This document shows positions 53,038 to 63,040 of a stretch of DNA of 64,000 nt, in pieces. Both the position numbers and the translations under genes were made by a program. The notes under the pieces were generated by a model. That model was not told where the DNA came from, did no database searches, and saw only the letters and a list, made by a program, of their open reading frames with translations. The stretch covers positions 941,543 through 1,005,542 of the forward strand of contig NW_026110850.1 in NCBI RefSeq assembly GCF_024679095.1, written 5' to 3'. The DNA is from Eriocheir sinensis. Lineage: Eukaryota > Arthropoda > Malacostraca > Decapoda > Varunidae. Position 1 is the stretch's first letter; the number at the start of each line of letters is the position of its first letter.

Positions 53038-55711
53038 GCTGGACTGCAGTAATCTGACACTGTAGAAAGGTGGCACTATCTGGCTCATTCATAGGGAATC
53101 AGAAGGTGTCATGTGCTGCAGAGAGGCTTGTATGTGTTATACCTATGCTAGTGAAAGGCTGGACAGCACTAATCTGACCTGTAGGAATGTGGCACCTCTG
53201 GCTCAATGCTCAGGAAAAGAAGGTGCCATGTGCTGCAATGAGGCTTGGAGGTGTGATAACTATGCTAGTGATAGGCTAGACTGCACTATTCTGACCCTGT
53301 AAGAAGGTGAAGGTGTAGGAAAGTGGCAGTCTCTGGCTCAGTGCTAGGGAATCAGAAGGTGCCATGTGCTGCAGAGAGGCTTGGAGGTGTTATATCTATG
53401 CTAGTGAAATGCTGGACTGCACTAATCTAACCCTGTAGAAATGTGGCACTATCTTGCTCAGTGATAGGGAATCAGAAGGTGTCATGTGCTGCAGAGAGGC
53501 TTAGAGGTGTTATAACTATGATAGTGAACGACTGGACTGCACTAATCTGGCTCTCTAGGAAGGTGAAGTTGTAGGAAGGTGGCACTCTTGGCTCAAAGGA
53601 ATCACAAGGTGGTATATGCTGCAGAGAGGCTTGGAGGTGTTACAGCTATGCTAGTGAAAGGCTGGACAGCACTAATCTGACCTGTAGGAATGTGGCACCT
53701 CTGGCTCAAAGGGAATCAAAATGTATATGGTCGGTATGCTGCAGAGAGGCTTGAGGTGTTACAGCTATGCTAGTGAAAGGCTGGACTGCACTAATCTGAC
53801 GAAGGTGAAGGTGTAGGAAGGTGGGACTCTGGCTTAGTGCTAGGGAATCAGAATGTGTCATGTGCTGCAGAGAGACTTGGAGGTGTTATAATTATGCTGC
53901 TGAGAGGCTGGACTGTACTAATCTGACCCTGTACGAAAGTGAAGATGTAGGAAGGTGGCACTGCCAAGCACTGTGCTAGGAAATTAGAATGTGTCATGTG
54001 CGGCAGGGAGGCTTGGAGGTGATATAACTATGCTAGTGAAAGGCTGGACTGCACTTTTCTGAGGTTGTAGGAAGGTGAAGGTCTAGTATGTTGGCACTAT
54101 CTGGCTCTGTACGTGCTAAGGAATCAGAAGGTGTCATGTGCTACAGAGAGGCTTGAAAGGTGTTTAAACTAGGCTAGTGAAAGGCTGGACTGCACTATTT
54201 TGTCCCTGTAGGAAGGTGGCAATCTGGTTCAGTGCTAGGGAATCAGAAGGTGTCATGCTGCAGAGCAGCTTGAAGTGTTATAACTATATTAGTGAAAGGA
54301 TGGACTGCACTAATCTGACCCTGTAGGAAGGTACAGGTAGAAAGGTCAATCTCAGTGCTAGGGAATCAGAAGGTGTCATGTGCCAGAGTAGCTTGAAGGT
54401 TTATAACTATGCTAGTGAAACGCTGGACTGAACTAATCTGACCCCTTAGGAAGGAGAAGGTGTAGAAAGATGGCACTCTCAAGGTCAGTGCTAGGGAATC
54501 AGAAGGTGTCATGTGCTGCAGAAAGGCTCGGAGGTGTTATAACATGCTAATGAGAGGCTTGACTGAACTAATCTGACCCTGTAAGAAGCTGAAGGTTTAG
54601 GAAAGTGGCACTCTCTGGCACAGGGTTAGGGAATCAGAAGGTGTCATGTGCTACAGAGTAGCTTGGAAGTTTTATAACTATGCTAGTGAAACGCTGGACT
54701 GCACTAATCTGACCCCTTAGGAAGGAGAAGGTGTAGGAAGATGGCACTCTCAACGTCAGTGCTAGGGAATCAGAAGGTGTCATGTGCTGCAGAGAGGCTT
54801 GGAAGTGATATAAATATGATAGTGAAAGGCTGGACAACACTAATCTAACCTGTAAGAAGGTGGCACTCTCTGGCTCAGTGCTAAGGAATCAGAAGGTGCC
54901 ATGTGCTGCAGAGGGGCTTGCAGATGTTATAATTATGCTAGTGAAAGGCTGAAGTGAACTAATCTGACCCCGTAGGAAGGTGAAGGTGTATGAAGGTGTA
55001 ACTCTCAAACTCAGTGATGGGGAATCAGAAGGTGCCATGTGCTGCATAAAGGCTTGGAGGTGTTATAACTATGCTAGTGAAAACCTGGACTGCACTACTC
55101 TGACCCTGTAGGAAGGTGTAGCTATAGGAAGGTTTCACTCTCTGGCTCAGTGCAGGGGAATCAGAAGATGTCATGTGCTATAGAGTAACTTGGAGGTGTT
55201 ATAACTATGCTAGTGGAAGGCTGAACTGCACTAATCTGACCCTATAGGAAGGTGGCACTGTAAGGCTCAGTGCTAGGGAATCAAAAAGTGTCATGTGGTG
55301 CAGAGAGGCTTGGAGGTATTTTAACTAGTCTAGTGAAAGGTTGGACTGCACTAATCTGACCCTATAGGAAGGTTGCACTTTCTGGCTCAGTTCAAAGGAA
55401 TCAGCAGTTGTTATGTGCTGCATAGAGGCTCTGAGGTGTTATAACTATGCTAGTGAACGGTTGGAATGCACTAATCTGACCCTATAGAAGGGTGGCACTC
55501 TCTGGCTTAGTGTTAGGGAATCAGAAGGTGTCCTGTGCTGCAGAGAGGCTTGGAGGTGGTATAACCATGCTAGTGAAAGGCTGGACTGCACTGATCTGAT
55601 CCTGTTGGAAGGCGAAGGTGTAGGAAGGTGACACTCTCAAGCTCTGTGCTAGGGAATCATAAGGTTTCATGTACTGCAGAGAGGCTTGGAGGTCTTATAA
55701 CTATGCTAGTG
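53038..55711. repeat. satellite of ~120-bp monomer, segment 4
   Basis: About 21 further monomers, starting with the right target-site duplicate GCTGG. The segment breaks at the GCTAGTG position of a monomer, where an unclassified insertion begins. Monomers resemble those of the left segments, so this was one array before the Gypsy insertion. Confidence 0.93.
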
Positions 55712-57037
<1,326 letters not shown>

Positions 57038-57152
57038 TCGAAGCAAGGGAATCAGAATGTGTCATGTGCTGCAGAGAGACTTGGAGGTGTTTTAACTATG
57101 CTAGTGAAAGGCTGGACTGCACTACTCTGTCCCTGTAGGAAGGTGAAGGTGT
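57038..57152. repeat. satellite of ~120-bp monomer, last copy
   Basis: A single monomer from AAGGGAATCAGAATGTGTCA to the AGGAAGGTGAAGGTGTA module. It marks the right edge of the satellite domain. Confidence 0.9.
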
Positions 57153-57437
57153 ACAAAGAACAAAAAATAAAGAACAAACAACAGCAGACATGATGGTTCT
57201 TACGAGGCTGTTTGCGACAAGCTACACTAACCATCTAATCAAAGGTGGAAGATGAAGGACAGCAAAGGCGAAGGCTCCTCCCCACCCCTTTCATCCCTCC
57301 AGCCAAAGCTGGCAGGAAAGGAAAAAAGAACCATGCAGCATGGAAAGAGGAAAGAGGAAAGAACTACCATTACTGCTACCACTAACTGGGCGATAAAAGC
57401 GGACAATGACACCAGTATTCGAAAAAACTTAACGTTA
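57153..57437. other. unique DNA, nothing recognised
   Basis: About 285 bases, purine-rich towards the right (AAAGAGGAAAGAGGAAAG), between the satellite and the 3' end of the LINE fragment. A 63-codon frame has no supporting features. Confidence 0.5.
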
Positions 57438-57734
57438 TTATGACAATGAGTAATATCTTAGTTGCTGATTGGATTCAAAATACTTGTCTAATCTATTCTT
57501 GAAAGCCGTAACTGTTGTACTATCAACGACATCACAAGGTAGAGAGCTCCAAACATTAACAACTCGATTGAAGAAGAAGTGTTTAGCTTCGTGCGACGAG
57601 AATCTTTTACCACTTATTCTCAAATTTTGATTTCTACTTGTTCTATCTGATCGATCAATTGTAAAGTAATCTTCCGCATTAATATCACTGAATCCTTTAA
57701 ACATTTTAAACACTTCTATTAGATCGCCTCGCAT
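57438..57734 (-). pseudogene. LINE ORF2 C-terminal remnant
   Basis: Ninety-eight codons containing GDLIEVFKMFKGF and NRVVNVWSSLPCDVV, a conserved C-terminal segment of CR1/Jockey-like proteins. It ends at TAA directly before the element's 3' end; there is essentially no 3' untranslated region. Confidence 0.75.
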
Positions 57735-58216
57735 TCTTCGTTTTGATAGGCTGAATAAATTTACTTATTTAAGCCTTTGTTCATATGACAAATTTTTCAA
57801 CCTAGGAATCATCTTTGTTACTCTTCTATGTCTTTTCTGTAATAGTGAGACCAAAACTGTACACAGTACTCTAGACGGGGTCGAACCAACGAATTATACA
57901 GTTTTAATTATTTTCCGATTTATTATTAAAGACTCGTCTGATAAAGCCAAACAATTTGTTTGGAGTTTTAACTAATTCTGAACAATGCTGACCGGGCTTA
58001 AATCGCTTGATATAGTGATTCCAAGATCCTTTTCTTTACTTACTGCAGAAAGTTGTAGGCCATTCATTACGTACCGAACGCGATTGTTATTTGTTTCCGA
58101 TGTGCAACACTTTACATTTGTCAACGTTTAATTCCATTTGCCATTGATTGGCCCAACGTGCAAGTCGATCTAGATCTGATTGTAAAGCTTCTTCGTCGAG
58201 TGCCGCAGTTACTTTA

Positions 58217-58675
58217 CTAGCAAATTTTTGTATCATCAGCAAATTTTGATACTTTGCAAGTGAACCCATCATCGATATCATTAACATAAATTAAGAAGAG
58301 CATGGGGCCAAGCACTGATCCTTGAGGTGCGCCGCTTCTGACATCGAGCCAGTTAGATGTAACATCGTTTATAACTACTCTCTGTTTCCGCTCAGAGAGC
58401 CAGTCCACAAGCCAATTGTGAATGTTACCCGAAATACCGTGCGCCAGTAGTTGGTTGAGCAATCGTTGGTGGGGGACCTTATCAAATGCCTTTTGAAAAT
58501 CCAGATATATGATATCTACTGATCTGCTTTCATCGAACACTTCAAAAATATAATGAAAAAAATGAAGTAAGTTAGTTAAACACGAACGTTTACTACGGAA
58601 GCCATGTTGCGAGTTATTTATTATATTATTTTCTTCGAAGAATTTCACCATATTGTCGCGAATGATAGTCTCCAT
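58217..58675 (-). pseudogene. LINE reverse transcriptase core (fragment)
   Basis: The frame of 152 codons holds palm motifs A and B and the catalytic FADD. The first ATG is internal to the ancestral protein. The frame is lost just after FADDTKIC. It has no endonuclease because of the 5' truncation. In an intact element it would copy RNA at a nicked target. Confidence 0.85.
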
Positions 58676-58804
58676 TAAATTACAAACAATCGATGTCAGG
58701 CTAATTGGTCGCAGATAAAAAAATAAAAGTCAATTCTCAGAACGTCACAGTTGTCTTGTTTGTTTGTGGCTGAGAACATAAGTTTATCCCGCTCAGCTTT
58801 CCGA

Positions 58805-59322
58805 CAGGTGTGCTAATAAATTATAACTCCCTGCCTCTTTTGCCTGTTTGTTGCTCAGATGAATACATCCCTGCCTGTCTAATCCACCATTTAGGAGTTT
58901 TTAACTCAGGAACTCAGTTGCTTTGCTTGTGTTTTTCAATTGACACAACCCACCCGTCTAACCTTATCCATTCAGGTGTGTTAAGTCAGACACCCACTCT
59001 TTTATTTGTTTGTTGCTAAGACGAACACAACACCACCTGTCGAACCTCATCCATTCAGGTGTGTTAAGTCAGACACCCACTCTTTTATTTGTTTGTTGCT
59101 AAGACGAACACAACACCACCTGTCGAACCTCATCCACTCAGGTGTGTTAAGTCAGACACCCACCCTTTTATTTGTTTGTTGCTAAGACGAACACAACACC
59201 ACCTGTCGAACCTCATCCACTCAGGTGTGTTAAGTCAGACACCCACCCTTTTATTTGTTTGTTGCTAAGACGAACACAACACCACCTGTCGAACCTCATC
59301 CACTCAGGTGTGATATTTAGGC
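58805..59322. repeat. 83-bp tandem repeat, about six copies
   Basis: AGGTGTG recurs at 58974, 59057, 59140, 59223 and 59306, exactly 83 bp apart. The unit includes TTAAGTCAGACACCCACYCT, TTTATTTGTTTGTTGCTAAG and ACGAACACAACACCACCTGT. Two more diverged copies lie to the left (58805-58970). The right copies are nearly identical, showing recent expansion. Confidence 0.95.
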
Positions 59323-60067
59323 ACAAACCCTGTCTTGAGAGGGAAGGCGATCCCACCGCCGCCACTAGACCATTAACCATCACCACCACCATCACCACCC
59401 TCTCTTTCATCATATTTATTACCACTCCTTCGCTATCATCACCACTATCACTGCTCCAAACACTACCACCTCAATCCCGCCGCCACTAGACCACTAGACG
59501 AAGAGAGGAGGAGGACGAAGAAAGGAGGAGGACGACGAGTTGAGGAGGACGAGGAGGAGCAGGAGTATAGGAAAATAATTCTGCCTTGGCAACGGGAACA
59601 GAGCAACATCAAGTGGCGGTGCAACATTAAGGGAACGTCACCACGTTCAGAGTGTTGCGACTCGTGTGTGTTGCGAGGTGAAGGACGCCTGACACCACTG
59701 ACACCGCCACTGTCACTCCTCATGTGGCTGCTGCTTGCTTCCTCCTCCTTAATCTGCCCTTGCCTTCTCTCCCTCCCTCCCTCCCTCTCTCCTTCCCTTA
59801 CTTTTATCCTCTTCCTTCACCTCCTCTTTATGTCCTTCCTTGCCTCTTTCTTTCCCTCTCCTATGTCCTCCTCTCCTCTCATCTCCTCCCCTCTCCTTTT
59901 TACCTTACCCCCTCCCTTGCTTCCCTCTGTCCTGGAAGCTGGAAAGGTGACAAGCAGGTGTTATGGGAGGAAGGGGGGAGGGGGGAAGAGGCGGAGGGGG
60001 AAGGGGGTCGTCTGGATGCTTTACCAACACTAAAATGGTCTTTATACTGTCAGGTCCAAAGAGGTGT
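59323..60067. other. low-complexity DNA before the second LTR element
   Basis: 59360-59490 is rich in CAC/ACC trinucleotides, 59500-59565 is GAG/GAC-rich, 59755-59940 is CT-rich with CCCTCCCTCC runs, and 59965-60005 is G-rich. Frames here reflect composition. No gene is recognised. Confidence 0.6.
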
Positions 60068-60792
60068 TGTGATGGCAGTAACACTCGCCTTTACGTGTGT
60101 AAAGGGAAGACCACTATTAACTCCTCAACTCCAACATAGCCCCGGAACACCTCACTCGACCTACACTCATCCCGAGCGAGGCTTCACACTACCCGCAGCG
60201 GAACGCCTCGAACGCCCTGCCCGAGCTCCACCGGCGCGAGTGGGGGGCCCTGACGTCAGCAGCCGAAGCAACCTCGGACGTTGGTGCGCTGAGGACGAGA
60301 GACGACTCCAGGACTCGGTCGAGCCAGCTCGCTAGGCACTGGCTCCCCTTCACCACCTAACGAGTCCTCCACCTGACGAGGCTGCTGCCGCGTTACGCCC
60401 GGCCCGGCACTGCCCTCCATCACTCAGCCGTAGCACCGCCGCGGTCTACCCGGGGAAGACACTGGCCCCTAGACCAAATACCCGGGCCGCCCTTGCTGGC
60501 CTTACCACGCCGGCCTGCCTACCTGTCTTCCGTGGGCTGTATGAGCGGCCTCACCACGCCGGCCGTCCTACCTGTCTCCCGTGGGCTGTGTGAGCGGCCT
60601 TACCACACCGGCCGTCCTACCTGTCTCCCGTGGGCTGTGCGAGCTGAAGTGCATATTAAAGACGGAGTTAACATCTTGCGTATCGCTTCTCCTGACTACA
60701 CTGTGAAAGGGGGGGGAGCAAAACACCTGGCTCAGAAGGAAAACTGTTAGCCCGGAACAGCCTTGGGCCCCTGCAGTTTCGTTTCCTTCACA
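60068..60792 (+). repeat. 5' LTR of the Gmr1-like element
   Basis: Proposed limits: TGTGATGG at 60068-60075 and CCTTCACA at 60785-60792 are inverted repeats matching at 7 of 8 bases. The primer-binding site starts three bases further on. The LTR is about 725 bp and GC-rich, and contains three 49-bp tandem repeats. The second LTR is outside the window, so the left limit is inferred. Confidence 0.6.
60498..60644 (+). repeat. three 49-bp tandem repeats inside the LTR
   Basis: GGCCTYACCACRCCGGCC recurs at 60498, 60547 and 60596, exactly 49 bp apart, each followed by GTCCTACCTGTCTCCCGTGG and GCTGTGTGAGC or a close variant. Tandem repeats in LTRs often act as enhancers; that role is inferred here from position only. 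Confidence 0.85.
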
Positions 60793-60795
60793 AGT

Positions 60796-60815
60796 GGCGA
60801 CCTTGCCAGGATTCC
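60796..60815 (+). promoter_or_regulatory. primer-binding site of the Gmr1-like element
   Basis: TGGCGACCTTGCCAGGATTC follows the LTR end after three bases (AAG). TGG pairs with the CCA end of a tRNA primer. The tRNA identity is not assigned. The minus-strand Gypsy element at 52.8 kb also uses a TGGCGAC-type site. Confidence 0.65.
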
Positions 60816-61235
60816 CCCTCCCCTCATCGCTGGTCAGGAGACCATCGCTACCAGCCAGTCACCACCGACGGTCAGGATTAACCTACCGGCACTTGCTGTT
60901 CAGGGCGAAAGTGAGTGTTAGGCGATTGGATTGTGCTGAGGTCCATTCCACCGCCCAGGCCAGGTGCGTCTTAAGAGACTCTGGTCCGGATCTCACGGAA
61001 GTCAGGTGCGAGTTCATCTCCTCGGATATAGTGTCTCCCGTTCCCGGATACGTGCTGTGTTCGTGGTGTTTCACACGGGGATACGGTTATGGGTATTTTC
61101 ATGTGCGTTTGTGCACAGTGTTGTTACTTTCACCCCACTCGTGCCACTTGTGGGCGTCAGGCCGTGTGCGCCTCTTTAGTGTCAATTGGAAGTTAAGTCT
61201 TCCGCGGTTTTTTGTCTTCTATTTGCTTTGGGTCT

Positions 61236-61360
61236 GGTTTCTTCATCGCCTAGGTGTTTGTTAGATTCAGTGTTAGGATTTTGTATTTGACCAGTGGTTT
61301 GGTCTCTTCATCGCTTAGGGTTTTGTTAGATTCAGTGTTCGGATTTTGTTTAATCTGTGT
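61236..61360. repeat. 65-bp direct duplication in the element leader
   Basis: TCTTCATCGCYTAGG...TTTGTTAGATTCAGTGTT followed by GGATTTTGT occurs twice, starting near 61236 and 61301. It lies in the untranslated leader just upstream of the Gag start. Confidence 0.8.
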
Positions 61361-61387
61361 ATCTTTCTATTTTGTTTCCCATTCGGC

Positions 61388-62200
61388 ATGTCTTCCATCC
61401 AGGAACTAGTTAAGCTCGGTCGCGAGCTTGGGTACGACGGCGACGAGTTGAAATCCTTTGTGTCCGATGAGCAGGCACGCCTTCGGGACGAACGCGAGTT
61501 GGAGAGACGAAACAGAAAAGAAAAGGAGGAACGGGAACGCGAGGAACGTGAACGGGAACGCGAGGAACGTGAACGGGAACGCGAGGAACGTGAACGGGAA
61601 CGCGAGGAACGTGAACGGGAACGCGAGGAACGTGAACGGGAACGCGAGGAACGTGAACGGGAACGCGAGGAACGTGAACGGGAACGCGAAGAACGTGAAC
61701 GGGAACGCGAAGAACGTGAACGGGAACGCGAGGAACGTGAACGGGAGAGAGAGCATGCTCTCGCCCTCGAACGGCTGAAGCTCCAAGTTGCTGGCGGTTC
61801 GGCGGCCTTAGGCGTCCCTAGTGTCGACTTTGCTGCTCGTCCCAAGTTACCATCTTATCGCGAAGGTGAGGACATTGCCTCTTATTTTACCCGGTTTGAG
61901 CGAGTTGCTACCCTCCTCAACATTGCTAAGAGCAGTTATGCAGTCCACTTGGGAAGCCTACTCACAGGTAAGCTGGCTGAATTCTATACCACCTTGTCGG
62001 AAGAGGTCACAGGCGACTACAGTCAGCTAAAAGAAGCCATTCTGAAGCACTCCCATAGGACGAGTGATCACTACCGCACCGCCTTCCGCTCAGCCAAGAT
62101 CAACGTTGGTGACACGTTCCAGCAATTCTCCACCCATTTGACTCGCCTTTTCGACCACTGGCTCAGCGCGAGCGAGGTAGACCACTCTTTGCTTCGCTGA
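61388..62200 (+). pseudogene. Gmr1-like Gag, N-terminal part with Glu/Arg heptads
   Basis: The ATG at 61388-61390 (MSSIQELVKLG) is the best start; the earlier 14 codons of open frame have no ATG. Residues about 35-120 are almost entirely Glu and Arg, from ten copies of a 21-bp unit (61529-61745) encoding the heptad EREREER. The capsid-like region follows (LPSYREGEDIASYFTRFERV, AVHLGSLLTGKLAEFYTTL, HYRTAFRSAKINVGDTFQQF). The frame ends prematurely at 62198-62200 after a one-base loss near 62186. The sequence continues in the next frame (62209 on). Confidence 0.8.
61529..61745 (+). repeat. 21-bp coding minisatellite in gag
   Basis: About ten copies of GAACGGGAACGCGAGGAACGT with one-base variants (GCGAAG). 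All keep frame, so the Gag gains seven residues per copy. Dense alternation of E and R at i/i+4 spacing predicts a rigid single helix or coiled coil. Frames on the other strand are artefacts. Confidence 0.92.
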
Positions 62201-62208
62201 AGTCCTTC

Positions 62209-62649
62209 ATGATCCTCGATCAATTTCTAGCCTCTGTTTCCACAGAACTGCGGTTGTTCCTGAAAGAAAACAACGTTCAGACCTTAGAGGAGGCAGTAAA
62301 ACGAGCCGATGTTTGGGCTTCAGCACACCACTCTTACCCACGCAACCCTGCGTCGGAACGCGGCAAACGACCATCCCTCACCAAAGCCGCCTCACTAAAG
62401 GATTCGCCACCTACGCCACGAAAGACACCCTCGGTGGTTCGTTGCCATAACTGCGGTCAGAGTGGCCACATTAGACCTAACTGCCCTCAGAATCCTTATC
62501 TTTTTAAACAGAAGTCCAAGCCAGAACCAACCAAGGAGTCTCCCAAAATTGGCTTCTGCCGTTCCGGATCACCGTCTCGTCAGTATTACACCTCGGGCAC
62601 CATCAACGGCTCTAGGGTATCCACCATTGTTCGCGATACGGGTTGTTAA
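62209..62649 (+). pseudogene. Gmr1-like Gag C-terminus (SCAN-like, zinc knuckle) and protease start
   Basis: The frame begins MILDQFLASVSTELRLFLKE, then NNVQTLEEAVKRAD. This pattern resembles the SCAN-domain helices that read roughly L-LEQFL-LP-ELQ-WV and later EEAV. A basic linker and one zinc knuckle CHNCGQSGHIRPNC (62443-62484) follow. The protease then starts, with its active-site Asp-Thr-Gly-Cys at the end of the frame. The next codon is TAA (62647-62649) where Ser is usual in DTGCS-type proteases, so the protease is cut at its catalytic loop. Confidence 0.8.
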
Positions 62650-62876
62650 AGTGTCCTGGTATCCGAGGAGGCATTGCCGGACGCGGATATTGCCAACGGT
62701 AAAAAGGTTCGCTGCAGCGACTACTTGGGTCGTGCCGACTACTTCCCTGTGGTAAGATGCTACCTCCGGTGCCCTTATTTTGACGGTTGGGTTGATGCCA
62801 TCAGGGCCCCACTTAAGTTTTGCACAGTGCTGGTAGGTAACATTGAGGAGTACGTGCACCTGACGACCCAGACGTG
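62650..62876 (+). pseudogene. Gmr1-like protease remainder
   Basis: In the same frame as the DTGC site the sequence continues past the TAA with VLVSEEALPDADIANGKKVR, then GRADYFPVVRCYLRCPYFDG, up to a TGA at about 62874. This fits the body of a retropepsin-like domain. No catalytic motif other than DTGC is identifiable. Confidence 0.6.
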
Positions 62877-63040
62877 ACAAAGGCATGTGACGAACCTACA
62901 CCTTTTCGGTTCCTTCCGACCAGGTTCCCTGGAAAAGTATTCAAGCTGTCCAGACCCGGGCCGCCGCCGCTCGTAAGATTCACCCCCTTGTACTTCCTCA
63001 TCTGGAGCCCCTGGCTATTACTCCTCAGGACTTCTCTAAA

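Larger units (their letters stand above)
57430..58715 (-). mobile_element. 5'-truncated CR1/Jockey-like LINE fragment
   Basis: Minus-strand reverse transcriptase sequence starts abruptly at about 58715 within the LRPISLTSI box. It continues through motif A (IIYLDFQKAFDKVPHQRLL), motif B (SGAPQGSVLGPMLFLIYVND) and FADD (58217-58675). A frameshift near 58225 moves the thumb (ALQSDLDRLARWANQWQMEL, 58087-58215) to another frame. The C-terminal segment (RRMRGDLIEVFKMFKGF and FFFNRVVNVWSSLP) reads at 57438-57740. At least one TAA lies between them near 57765. 5' truncation is usual for LINE insertions. It is a different family from the LINE at 2.4-5.5 kb: its motif C is FADD, not YVDD. Confidence 0.88.

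Noticed and set aside
59724..60335. 203-codon plus-strand frame
   Set aside because: It reads CT-rich low-complexity DNA and the start of an LTR; there is no domain or coding bias.
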